45,481 nt of DNA from Clostridia bacterium (lineage in GTDB: Bacteria > Bacillota > Clostridia > Oscillospirales > Acutalibacteraceae), in NCBI GenBank assembly GCA_017554405.1, contig JAFZIK010000042.1, forward strand, positions 1 to 45,481, given 5' to 3'. A program made the position numbers and the translations under genes. Shown piece by piece: positions 15,341 through 23,923 of this stretch. Position 1 is the first letter of the stretch. Each line of letters begins with the position of its first letter. Under the pieces are notes generated by a model. It worked only from the letters and a program-made list of their open reading frames with translations, was not told the DNA's origin and made no database searches.

Positions 15341-17950
15341 TTATTCTGTTCTGAGCGCTATTACCGGGTCTTTGCGCGCCGCGATGCGCGAGGGGATAAG
15401 CCCCGCGATAAAGGTAAGCAGCGTGCTTATTACCACCAGAGCGATACCGCCCGCCACCGGCAGCGACGCTATACCCGATATCTCGGTAAGCGATGCGATT
15501 ATCGCGTTTATCGGTATCAGCAGTAACAGAGTTACGCATATTCCTATTCCTCCCGCAAACAGACCTATTATTATCGCCTCGGCGTTGAAAACGTTTGAAA
15601 TATCCCGTTTTGAGGCGCCCATTGCGCGTAGTATGCCTATCTCCTTTGTGCGTTCAAGCACCGAAATATAGGTGATAATGCCTATCATGATCGAGGAAAC
15701 GATAAGCGAGATGCTTACAAATGCGATCAGTATATAACTTATGGCGTTGATAATGGTCGTGACCGATGAAAGCATAAGACCGATATAATCCGTATAGGTG
15801 ATACTGTCCTTTTCCGGGACGCTGTTATTATAATCCGAAATGATCTTCGATAAGGTCTCTTTTGCCTCAAAATCCTTGGGATAAAGACTTATCATACTCG
15901 GCTTTGCAAGATCGGCAATGCCTATAAGCTCGCAGTTTTTCTCAAACGTGGATTCGCTAAGCCCTGATTTTAAATAATCCTCGAACAGCATTACGATATC
16001 CTTATCGCTGTTGCCTTTTGATTTCAGCTCGGCAATACTGCTGTTATACATCGCCTGATCCTTTGCGGGCAGGGAGGCGATATATGCGTTAAGATCGTCC
16101 ATTGTGTATTCATCGGTGCTTTCAAACTGCAATCCGGTGAAAACGTCCTTTGTGGGGTCGGCAAGCTGTTCTTTTGCGATTTCCGATTGATTTATTTCTT
16201 CTATAACTTCGGTCATAAGAGAGCCCTTATAACCGATACCGCCGCTTGCCGCCAGCGATGAAGCCGAGTTGCTGTTCGCCTTCAGTATGCCTACTACCTG
16301 TAGCTCCCGCGCCTTTTCGCTTTCAAGCAGATCGTGGATATAGAGGTTGTTCTCGCTCATATCAAGCCACAATCCGTTTTCATCCTTTACGTAATAATCG
16401 GAGTTTAAAACCACCTTGAAACGAAGACCCAAAAGCTCATCGTAACTGTAGCTCGTTTCCTCCTGCTTTTCGATCTTTTCGCCGCTTTGCGCAAGCTTTA
16501 TCATTTCGGTAAGCTCGCTCGCGTCCTTAAGACCGAGGCAATAAAGCGTATAATCGCTTATGCGGTTGTTTTTATCAACGATTATCACGACCTCGTTTGA
16601 GGATTGCGGAAGATGTCCGGTCACCTCAAACTGCTTGTAAAGCAGTTCATCATTATCGAGAAGCTCGCGCCAAACGTCGTTATTTCTCATTGAGGAGCTT
16701 GAGGCGGAAGAATAGGGCGTTTGCGCCTGAACAAAACCGAGAAGCTCGAGAATATTGCTTGGATTCACCCTGTAACCGCCAAGGGTATAGACGTTAAGCG
16801 GGGTCTTATACGAATACTTGACGTCGGAACAGTAATCCTTTATATTGCCGTTGCCGCTTTCGATATATTCCTTAAAAAGTTTCAGATTGTTTTCGCTTGA
16901 ACCGTTGATGATAGAAACCATCATATCGGTCATTATGTTGTTTGATATTACCGTGTTCGGATCGCCGGAGGGTTCGTTTTTCGTGCTTTCAACCAGTTCG
17001 GAAATAATATCGCTTATATTTATTCCGCTTTGTTCGATCTCAATGGGATAGCTTGATAGCGTATCCTCTTCAACGCGGTTAATATATGCGTTAACACCGC
17101 TTGAAAGCGAAAGTATAAGAGCAATACCTATAATGCCTATAGAGCCGGCAAAGGCGGTAAGAATAGTGCGCGCCTTTTTGGTAAGAAGATTGTTAAGCGA
17201 TAGTGAAAATGCTGTCCACCATGACATTGATGGCTTTTTAACCTTGCTTATTTCCGCCTCGCCGTAATCGGGCTTATAAGGGTTTGTGTCACCCTTGACC
17301 TTCCCGTCGAGCAATTTGACCGTTCTTGTTGAATATTTTTTTGCAAGGTTAGGGTTATGGGTGACCATTATTACAAGGCGGTCCTTGGCGATCGCCTTTA
17401 AAAGGTCCATTATCTGAATGCTCGTTTGGCTGTCCAGCGCGCCGGTGGGCTCATCGGCAAGCAGGACCTTCGGGTCGTTTATAAGCGCTCGCGCAATGGC
17501 AACGCGCTGCATCTGCCCGCCGGACATCTGATTCGGTTTTTTGCTTAACTGATCACCGAGCCCGACCTTTTCCAATACCTCAACGGCGCGTGCGCGGCGC
17601 TCGCTTCTTGAAACACCCGAAAGTGTGAGCGAGAGCTCAACGTTTTTAAGAACGCTTTGGTGGGGGATAAGATTATAGCTCTGGAAAACAAAACCTATGG
17701 TGTGATTCCTGTATGCATCCCAATCGCGGTCGCGATACTTCTTGGTCGAAACGCCCGATATCAGAAGCTCGCCGCTTTCATAGCGGTCAAGCCCGCCTAT
17801 TATATTAAGCAGGGTAGTTTTGCCGCAGCCCGAAGGACCGAGGATAGATACAAATTCGTTTTCCCTGAAAGCGATGCTTATACCGTCCAGCGCCTTTACC
17901 TCGGTGCCGCCCGCGTTGTATACCTTAGTTATGTTTTTTAGTTCGAGCAT
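15341..17950 (-). CDS. MacB-like ABC transporter, ATP-binding domain fused to FtsX-type permease
   Basis: An 869-residue fusion. Residues 1-225 form the ABC ATPase with Walker A GPSGCGKTT (38-46), signature MSGGQ (142-146) and Walker B VLLADE (162-167). A first membrane segment at about 260-285 is followed by a large extracytoplasmic region to about residue 735. Three C-terminal membrane segments then follow, the FtsX/MacB permease fold. Family members do not move substrate through a pore; they transmit force to extracytoplasmic partners and export or release peptides, lipids or antibiotics. The ATG follows AGGAGG at 9 bases. It stands alone, with no outer partner or two-component system nearby, so its substrate is unknown. 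Confidence 0.9.
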   Translation of the reverse strand: MLELKNITKVYNAGGTEVKALDGISIAFRENEFVSILGPSGCGKTTLLNIIGGLDRYESGELLISGVSTKKYRDRDWDAYRNHTIGFVFQSYNLIPHQSVLKNVELSLTLSGVSRSERRARAVEVLEKVGLGDQLSKKPNQMSGGQMQRVAIARALINDPKVLLADEPTGALDSQTSIQIMDLLKAIAKDRLVIMVTHNPNLAKKYSTRTVKLLDGKVKGDTNPYKPDYGEAEISKVKKPSMSWWTAFSLSLNNLLTKKARTILTAFAGSIGIIGIALILSLSSGVNAYINRVEEDTLSSYPIEIEQSGINISDIISELVESTKNEPSGDPNTVISNNIMTDMMVSIINGSSENNLKLFKEYIESGNGNIKDYCSDVKYSYKTPLNVYTLGGYRVNPSNILELLGFVQAQTPYSSASSSSMRNNDVWRELLDNDELLYKQFEVTGHLPQSSNEVVIIVDKNNRISDYTLYCLGLKDASELTEMIKLAQSGEKIEKQEETSYSYDELLGLRFKVVLNSDYYVKDENGLWLDMSENNLYIHDLLESEKARELQVVGILKANSNSASSLAASGGIGYKGSLMTEVIEEINQSEIAKEQLADPTKDVFTGLQFESTDEYTMDDLNAYIASLPAKDQAMYNSSIAELKSKGNSDKDIVMLFEDYLKSGLSESTFEKNCELIGIADLAKPSMISLYPKDFEAKETLSKIISDYNNSVPEKDSITYTDYIGLMLSSVTTIINAISYILIAFVSISLIVSSIMIGIITYISVLERTKEIGILRAMGASKRDISNVFNAEAIIIGLFAGGIGICVTLLLLIPINAIIASLTEISGIASLPVAGGIALVVISTLLTFIAGLIPSRIAARKDPVIALRTE

Positions 17951-18023
17951 TGTATCCTCCTAAAGTTTAATTATTAGTATTATAGCACCAAACGCGATAA
18001 ATTTGTGAATTATTTAAAAACAT

Positions 18024-18052
18024 TTGCCAAATCAGAAAAAATATGTTATATT
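18024..18052 (+). promoter_or_regulatory. Extended -10 promoter of the class A PBP
   Basis: TTGCCA (18024-18029), a 17-base spacer and TATATT (18047-18052) preceded by TG at 18044-18045. The gap 17951-18090 separates divergent genes. On the minus strand a TATAAT lies at about 17979-17984 upstream of the transporter gene, but no convincing -35 goes with it. Confidence 0.65.
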
Positions 18053-18090
18053 ATTAAAGAATTTTATCTGTATTCGGGGAGGTGTTTTCC

Positions 18091-20379
18091 GTGGGCAAAG
18101 CATTCAAATGGATGTGTTTATTTCTCGTTGTTACGATAGTTGTTTCCGCGGAATTATACCGAAAGGCGCCAAAGGACTATTTTAACACTCTTAACAGTAT
18201 GGTAGACGGCGATTCGGTGGTGGCCGATATCAGAAATTTCGAACTTAATATGACAAGCGTTATCTATGCCCAAAACAGCGAGGGCGAATGGGAAGAATAT
18301 CAGCGCCTGCACGGCGAGGAAAACCGTATATGGGTAGACCTTAAAGATATGCCGCAAATACTTATAGATGCATTCGTAGCCATAGAAGACCAGCGGTTTT
18401 TCGAGCACGAGGGAGTGGACTGGAAGCGCACCGCAACGGCATTTCTCAACTATCTGCCGGGCGTAAAGCTTTATGAAACAAATCAGGGCGGTTCAACCAT
18501 AACTCAACAGCTTATTAAAAACATCACCGAGGATAGCGATAAAAACGCCGACCGGAAAATAAGGGAGATAATACGCGCTCTTGTTGTTGAAAAGAATATG
18601 AGCAAGAATGAGATACTTGAAGCGTATCTTAATACCATTGCGCTCGGAAGCGGCATCTGCGGCGTTCAGGTGGCGGCAAACTACTATTTCAACAAGGACG
18701 TTTCCGAGTTGTCGATCGCGGAATGCGCGTCCCTGGCGGCTATAACCAAAAACCCGTCGGCATATAATCCGATCGCCAATTTCGAGGAAAATCAATCGCG
18801 TAAAAAACAGGTTCTTGAAAAAATGCACGCGCTCGGAAGAATCAACGATGAAGATTACAAAAAAGCGCTGGAAGCCGAAATCGTTGTAGATAAGACCCAG
18901 CGCGAAAGCTATGAAGCTTCTGTAAACAGTTACTTTATCGACGCAATGATAACCGACGTATCAAACGATCTTGCCAAGGCAAAGGGAATATCGGTCGACG
19001 CCGCTACCCGCCTTTTGTATAACGGCGGTTACAGGGTATACGCAACGGTCGATCCGGGTATTCAGGAAAAAATCGAAGCGGTATATCTTGATACCGAAAC
19101 CTATTTCCCGATAAAATCGCGTGAAGACAGCGAGGTCACCATGCAGTCCGCTATAACGATAGTCGATTATGAGGGAAACATTAAAGGTATGGTTGGCGGC
19201 GTAGGTGAAAAGACCAGAAACAGGGGTCTTAATCGCGCGGTGGATTCCCCGCGTCAGCCCGGGTCTACTATGAAGCCGCTCGGCGTTTATGCGCTTGCTA
19301 TCGATAAAGGGATTGCTTCCTATTCAAGCGTATATAAGGATGAGCCGGTCGATAACTATTACGGCGGCGGCAAACCCGGTCCGCGCGAGTGGTATGGCGA
19401 TTATGAAGAAGGTAAAATAAATATACGCCGCGCTATCTACCATTCGGCTAATACTATCCCCGTTCAGCTGATAAGAAAGGTAGGGATCGAGAATTCCTAT
19501 TCCTTCCTAAAAGACGATCTGAATCTTTCTTTCCTTGAGGAGAACGATAAGAACCCGGCGGCGCTTGCGATAGGCGGCTGCACGCGCGGCATTACCACCA
19601 CTCAATCGGCGGCGGCGTATGCAATATTCGGAAACCACGGCGTTTACTATGAGCCAAAAACCTATGTTCGCGTTGAGGATGCCGAAGGTAACACGGTGCT
19701 TTCCCGCGAGGAAGGCAGACAGGTGATCAAACCCGAGACCGCCGATATAATGAATAAACTGCTTCAGGGCGTTGTTTATGAATCCGGCGGGACCGGTACC
19801 GCCCTTGCACGCTACAGCAGTATGCGCGCCTATGCCAAAACCGGGACCTCGACCGAAGCCGTGGATTCGTGGGTAGTGGGCGCTTCGCCCTATTACGTTG
19901 CAAGCGTTTGGTGCGGCTTTGATAAACCCGAGAATATGCCGAATACCTCATACGCCGCGAAGGTTTGGCGCGATATAATGAAGGATATCCATAAAGATCT
20001 TGAGTATAAGGATTTTGTTATGAGCGATACGGTCATCCGCCGCGATTTCTGCACCTTTACCGGATTGATCGCGGGCGAAAACTGCACCGAAACAGAACGC
20101 GGCTACTGCGTGCCGGACGTTTACTATGCAAAATGTGACGGCGTTCACATCGACGAGACCGAAGAAGGCGCCGAAGGCACCGGTGAACAGCAGGGCGGTG
20201 AAGGCACAGGCGAGCAGCAGGGCGGCGAAGAAGGCGGCGAAGGCACCGGCGAACAGCAAGGCGGCGAAGAAGGCGGCGAAGGCTCCGGCGAACAGCAGGG
20301 CGGCGAACAGGGCGGCGAACAGGGCGGCGAGCAAGGCGGCGGCAGTGAAGAAGGCGCCGGCGAAACCACCGAAGGATAA
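18091..20379 (+). CDS. ponA: Class A penicillin-binding protein (glycosyltransferase plus transpeptidase)
   Basis: A bifunctional enzyme that polymerises glycan strands and cross-links them. It has a membrane anchor at about residues 6-20. The GT51 domain carries EDQRFFEHEGVD (catalytic E99) and GGSTITQQL. The transpeptidase motifs are S392-T-M-K395, S452-A-N454 and K583-T-G585. The tail from about residue 690 is a low-complexity Gly/Glu/Gln repeat, which is extracytoplasmic and acidic. The GTG at 18091 is preferred because GGAGGTG ends six bases before it; the GTG at 18082 lies within that RBS. It starts its own unit, and the GH28 gene follows after 33 bases. Confidence 0.93.
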   Translation: MGKAFKWMCLFLVVTIVVSAELYRKAPKDYFNTLNSMVDGDSVVADIRNFELNMTSVIYAQNSEGEWEEYQRLHGEENRIWVDLKDMPQILIDAFVAIEDQRFFEHEGVDWKRTATAFLNYLPGVKLYETNQGGSTITQQLIKNITEDSDKNADRKIREIIRALVVEKNMSKNEILEAYLNTIALGSGICGVQVAANYYFNKDVSELSIAECASLAAITKNPSAYNPIANFEENQSRKKQVLEKMHALGRINDEDYKKALEAEIVVDKTQRESYEASVNSYFIDAMITDVSNDLAKAKGISVDAATRLLYNGGYRVYATVDPGIQEKIEAVYLDTETYFPIKSREDSEVTMQSAITIVDYEGNIKGMVGGVGEKTRNRGLNRAVDSPRQPGSTMKPLGVYALAIDKGIASYSSVYKDEPVDNYYGGGKPGPREWYGDYEEGKINIRRAIYHSANTIPVQLIRKVGIENSYSFLKDDLNLSFLEENDKNPAALAIGGCTRGITTTQSAAAYAIFGNHGVYYEPKTYVRVEDAEGNTVLSREEGRQVIKPETADIMNKLLQGVVYESGGTGTALARYSSMRAYAKTGTSTEAVDSWVVGASPYYVASVWCGFDKPENMPNTSYAAKVWRDIMKDIHKDLEYKDFVMSDTVIRRDFCTFTGLIAGENCTETERGYCVPDVYYAKCDGVHIDETEEGAEGTGEQQGGEGTGEQQGGEEGGEGTGEQQGGEEGGEGSGEQQGGEQGGEQGGEQGGGSEEGAGETTEG
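20161..20370 (+). repeat. Coding tandem repeat of Gly-Glu-Gln-rich units
   Basis: Degenerate in-frame units related to GGCGAACAGCAGGGC encode T/S-G-E-Q-Q-G-G-E and E-G-G-E-G variants, then three E-Q-G-G units. The repeats are similar enough at DNA level to slip during replication, so the length may vary between strains. Confidence 0.85.
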
Positions 20380-20412
20380 AGTGTTTTCGTATTTTCGAGG
20401 AGGTTTATATTA

Positions 20413-21669
20413 ATGCTTCAAACAACGTTTCCGGACAGAACACCGATAGATGATTGGTTTTTCTCGCCTTTTAACGCGGAACTCGATCAAAATGCCAAAC
20501 AGTATATTATCACAGATCACGGTATTTGTGACGACGGCAAGGTCTACACCGAAAAATTTCAGGAGCTTATAGATAGAGTTTCCGAAAACGGCGGCGGCGT
20601 TATCGTTGTGCCGGCGGGAACGTATTTTTCGGGCGCTTTGTTTTTTAAGCCGGGCGTTGACCTATACGTTTCGGAAAACGGCGTTTTAAAGGGCAGCGAC
20701 GATATAACCGATTATCCGCTTTGCACAACGAGGATAGAGGGGGAAGTGTGCAAGTATTTCCCCGCGCTTATAAATGCCGACGGGTGCGATGGGTTACGGA
20801 TATTCGGCAAAGGCACCATAGACGGTAACGGCGAAAGATCGTGGAAGGCGTTCTGGCTGCGCAGAAGGTGGAACCCCAAATGCACGAATAAGGATGAACA
20901 GCGCCCGCGGCTGATATTTATATCAAATAGCAATAATGTTCTGATCCACGGCCTGAAGCTTCAGAATTCGCATTTCTGGACAAATCATTTTTACAAATGC
21001 CGGTTTGTTAAATTCGTTGATTGCCGCGTCTATTCACCCGAAAAACCCATAGGCGCCCCGAGCACCGACGCGGTGGATATAGACGCCTGCTCGGACGTGC
21101 TTATAAAGAACTGCTGGTTCCACGTTAACGATGACGCGATAGCGCTGAAAGGCGGCAAGGGCCCCGATGCGGCGATCCTGCCCGAAAACGGCGCCAATCA
21201 AAGGATACTTATAGAAGACTGCGAATATGATTTTTGCCATAGCTGCCTTACCTGCGGCTCCGAATCGATACATAACCGTAACGTAATTCTGAGAAACGTT
21301 AAGGTGAGCAGCGCCTATCAGCTTTTATGGCTTAAAATGCGCACGGATACGCCCCAGCATTACGAGTATATAACGGTTGAAAACGTTAAAGGCAACGTAA
21401 ACGACCTTGTGAATATAAACCCCTGGAAGCAGTTTTTCAATATGAAAGGTATGGATACCGTTCCGATCTCCCACGCCGATAATATTACGATCAAAAACTG
21501 CGATATCGTATGCCAGAAGTATCTTAATATCAAACCCGAAAAGGAACAGTATATCCTTTCGGATTTTACCCTTGAAAACCTGAACGTCAAAACAAAGCAT
21601 CCCGATTACCCGAAGGATGCCGTAAACAATCTTGTTATTAATAACGTTCGGATAAACGCGGCGGAATGA
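20413..21669 (+). CDS. Glycoside hydrolase family 28 protein (polygalacturonase-like), no signal peptide
   Basis: A 418-residue right-handed beta-helix enzyme of the pectin-degrading family. Acid residues expected for GH28 are present: D219/D222 in STDAVDID and D240-D241 in NDDAIALK. The H-G loop is altered to H276-S-C-L-T-C-G-S-E. The substrate-binding R-x-K pattern appears as WLKMR with K308 kept. No signal peptide is visible, so it should act in the cytoplasm on imported oligogalacturonides or rhamnogalacturonan fragments. RBS GAGGAGG precedes the ATG at 20413. The gene follows the PBP closely, but no uptake or pectin genes are nearby, so its context is odd. Confidence 0.85.
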   Translation: MLQTTFPDRTPIDDWFFSPFNAELDQNAKQYIITDHGICDDGKVYTEKFQELIDRVSENGGGVIVVPAGTYFSGALFFKPGVDLYVSENGVLKGSDDITDYPLCTTRIEGEVCKYFPALINADGCDGLRIFGKGTIDGNGERSWKAFWLRRRWNPKCTNKDEQRPRLIFISNSNNVLIHGLKLQNSHFWTNHFYKCRFVKFVDCRVYSPEKPIGAPSTDAVDIDACSDVLIKNCWFHVNDDAIALKGGKGPDAAILPENGANQRILIEDCEYDFCHSCLTCGSESIHNRNVILRNVKVSSAYQLLWLKMRTDTPQHYEYITVENVKGNVNDLVNINPWKQFFNMKGMDTVPISHADNITIKNCDIVCQKYLNIKPEKEQYILSDFTLENLNVKTKHPDYPKDAVNNLVINNVRINAAE

Positions 21670-21697
21670 TCCTCCGAATATTCATATTGGCGTTAAA

Positions 21698-21732
21698 CAT
21701 CGCCCGGGCATAGTAAAAACGCCCGGGCGATG
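21698..21732 (+). terminator. Strong hairpin after the GH28 gene
   Basis: CATCGCCCGGGC (21698-21709) pairs perfectly with GCCCGGGCGATG (21721-21732). The loop is A-rich and no real T tract follows (GCTTTGT), so it is either a weak terminator or a junction palindrome at the edge of the mobile-element remnant. Confidence 0.55.
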
Positions 21733-21742
21733 GCTTTGTCCG

Positions 21743-23281
21743 GATCTTAAAATCAAGTGGGATCCTTCTGTTAAGACAAACGGAAAATGGAACCCGCGGA
21801 CAAATACTATTACGCTTAATCCGAACATAAGCGCCGCCGAGGGTTACGTTGTGCTCTTTAAGCATGAGTTTATGCATTCGCTTGAAAGCCGCGCGGATTA
21901 TAAAAGCTTTCTTCAATACTGCGAAGACAAAAGCGTTGCGTTTGCGAAATACGCAAAGAGTATACTCAGCCGGGAGGGAATAGCGTATACCGGCGGCAAT
22001 AACGGCGCTGTGCAGGCGCTTTTTGATTACTATTATGAGATCTATACGACCGACGAGCGCATAAAACCCATTGACCGGCAGAGCTTTACACGGGAAAACG
22101 CCAAGACCTAGCTTACCGCGCTCGAAGAGCTGGCGCAGAAGGATAAAGGGCTGTTTGGCAAGCTCATAGATATGGTGAAGCGGTTTATATCGAACCTTAA
22201 AAGCCACAATACAAACGCTTCGGTGGTGCGCGACCTTGAAAAGCTTGAAAGCAAGCTTCGCGACGTTTATAACAGCGCCCAGGTCGAGGCAAAAGAAAAC
22301 ACCGCCGGAAGCGGTGTGAAGTATGATATAGGTGTTTTAGAAAACGGAAACACTTATGTAATTGCCAGTAGACGAATTATTACGGCAAATGATTTACCCA
22401 CAATGCGTAAGCAAATAAGCGGCTTTTTTGATGCTTTGCTTGAAGAAAAGGGAAGTTTGGATATACCGACGATTGACGGTGATGTTTTAACTATCACAAA
22501 AAACGAAACTGCCAATAAAGCACGAGATAATTACAAATATGTAAACGGCAAGCGAATTAAGATGTCAAATAGTGAATATGCTGTTAAGGCACGTGCCGGA
22601 AGTCATATTGATGAATTGGCAGAAATATCTAAAGAACTACCAAAGTCAAGTGATGATAAAAAGAATCATTCATTTTCTAAAAACGGTTTTACTTACCGGA
22701 CAGCATATTTTGAGGACTTTGACGGGCAATACTATCAAATAACATTATCTATTGGTAATAACGCTTCTGTAGCAACAATATATAATATTGGCAAAATAAA
22801 AGAAGACAGACTACCGTCAGCTAAACTAATAGCCGTAGTGGGGTCAAAGCCCCATGGTAGTGTGCCTTCTAAACATAGTATACGCCAAACATCTGAAAAA
22901 AGTCAAGAAGATTTTTCCGACAATGAAAAATCATCCCTTCGCGGCGGGCGGTTGGACGAGCTGAGATATCGCCCTGAAATGTTTGCAAAATGGCTGCTGA
23001 GAAAGAACGGATCCAAGGCGGACGTAGCGACCGTTACCGAAATGATAAAAAAGATCATAGCGGCGGATAACAAGGGCGGCAAGACCTGGGATATAAACAG
23101 CGAAGGTGAATATACAAAGGTTTCCACGGTTGAATAACCGATAGAGAAGCTGGCAAAGTATATTGCCAAAGGCGCAAAGCTTGAGCTTATCGACGACGCA
23201 AAAGAAATACGCCGGATGATAAGAACGGCAAAGGTATATCTTGATCAGGTGCAGATCGATGAGGTTAAAAAAGTCAAGAAA
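21743..23281 (+). pseudogene. Decayed C-terminal part of a phage or integrative-element polyvalent protein
   Basis: One frame runs from about 21743 to beyond 23280, broken by TAG at 22109-22111 and TAA at 23135-23137. Both sides of each stop continue the same protein. First comes a zinc-peptidase-like piece with HEFMH (21863-21877), preceded by WNPRTNTITLNP. Next is a helical stretch LIDMVKRFISNLKSHN. Then, from about 22318, a domain with DGDVLTITKN, RAGSHIDELAEISK and GFTYRTAYFEDFDGQYYQITLS follows, a pattern I associate with nuclease-fold (PBECR-like) domains of large polyvalent proteins. The end is helical (IEKLAKYIAKGAKLELIDD). The frame has no proper start or RBS. Bases 22320-22930 are visibly richer in A+T than either flank. 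No integrase or other phage gene remains. I am sure it is a broken mobile-element fragment, less sure of the exact domain names. Confidence 0.75.
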
Positions 23282-23325
23282 TGTTTAGCTTTGATAGCAA
23301 TTAAGATACAAAAATACGTATCATC

Positions 23326-23357
23326 ACCGCCTTCCGGATAACGGAAGGTGTTTTTTT
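23326..23357 (+). terminator. Intrinsic terminator between the remnant and the dcw cluster
   Basis: CCTTCCG (23330-23336) pairs with CGGAAGG (23342-23348), with outer ACC/GGT-type pairing, then a run of seven T. It insulates the mraZ promoter from upstream transcription. Confidence 0.88.
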
Positions 23358-23388
23358 GAAAAAAATTTAAAATTTCGTAAAAAAACAC

Positions 23389-23417
23389 TTGATTTTTTCG
23401 CCGAGTGGCTATATAAT
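23389..23417 (+). promoter_or_regulatory. Promoter of the division and cell-wall cluster
   Basis: TTGATT (23389-23394), a 17-base spacer and TATAAT (23412-23417). The predicted start near 23424 places all four MraZ-box repeats in or just after the initiation region. Confidence 0.82.
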
Positions 23418-23432
23418 ACAGTTTAGTGGGGA

Positions 23433-23486
23433 AAAGTGTCCCTAAATGCAATAAAAGTGTAGTAAAGTGTTGAATTTCGAAAGTGA
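23433..23486 (+). promoter_or_regulatory. MraZ boxes (AAAGTG direct repeats)
   Basis: AAAGTGT occurs at 23433-23439, 23454-23460 and 23464-23470, with AAAGTGA at 23480-23486. The middle two are spaced 10 bases start to start, one helical turn. In mycoplasmas MraZ binds AAAGTG repeats with 3-base gaps upstream of its own operon. The same layout directly before mraZ predicts autoregulation of the whole cluster. Confidence 0.82.
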
Positions 23487-23496
23487 GGTGGCAGGT

Positions 23497-23922
23497 GTGC
23501 TTTACGGCGGTTACGATCACAGTATTGATAAGAAGGGCAGACTTGCCATTCCTTCAAAACTGCGCGATGAGCTGGGCGAGAGTTTTATTGTTTGCCGCGG
23601 CATTTACGGAAAGCGCTGCATATGCGTGTATCCGATGGCGCAGTGGGAGGCGCTGGTCGAAAAGATAGGACAGCTGCCTTCATCGCGTTCAAGTTCGGTA
23701 AAACGCTTTTTATATGACGGAGCGTTCAGCGTTGAGTTTGATACTCAGGGCCGCATACTTATTCCCGCATCGCTGCGCGAGTATGCCGAGCTTGATACAG
23801 AGGCGCATATAATCGGCGTTGATACCAACCTTGAAATATGGAATAAGGAACTTTGGACAAAGGAAAACAGCGAGTATACTGCCGAGGCGATCGCCTCAAT
23901 AGTATCGGAGCTCGATTTCTGA
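23497..23922 (+). CDS. mraZ: Transcriptional regulator MraZ
   Basis: A 141-residue DNA-binding protein with two AbrB-like MraZ domains: GGYDHSIDKKGRLAIPSKLRDEL near the start, and VEFDTQGRILIPASLREYAEL in the second half. It forms rings that bind direct repeats and adjusts dcw expression. I choose the GTG at 23497 because GAGGTGG (23485-23491) precedes it and the product then starts as the family does; the upstream GTG at 23467 lies inside the operator repeats. First gene of the cluster. Confidence 0.95.
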   Translation: MLYGGYDHSIDKKGRLAIPSKLRDELGESFIVCRGIYGKRCICVYPMAQWEALVEKIGQLPSSRSSSVKRFLYDGAFSVEFDTQGRILIPASLREYAELDTEAHIIGVDTNLEIWNKELWTKENSEYTAEAIASIVSELDF

Positions 23923-23923
23923 T

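Noticed and set aside
20145..20369. Pro/Ser/Cys-rich antisense frame over the PBP repeat
   Set aside because: A mirror product of the repeat on the other strand, with no RBS.
20161..20370. Short repeats as a CRISPR array
   Set aside because: Repeats are in frame, contiguous, without unique spacers, and belong to a coding region. No cas genes are present.
20126..20413. Ala/Lys-rich frame overlapping the class A PBP tail
   Set aside because: It is a shift of the Gly/Glu/Gln repeat; repeated DNA opens other frames. No RBS or start context.
22109..23137. In-frame TAG and TAA in the polyvalent-protein frame as a sign of recoded stops
   Set aside because: Host genes here end in TAG and TAA (for example ftsW and murG in TAG), the fragment has no start or RBS, and both stop types occur. 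Decay is simpler.
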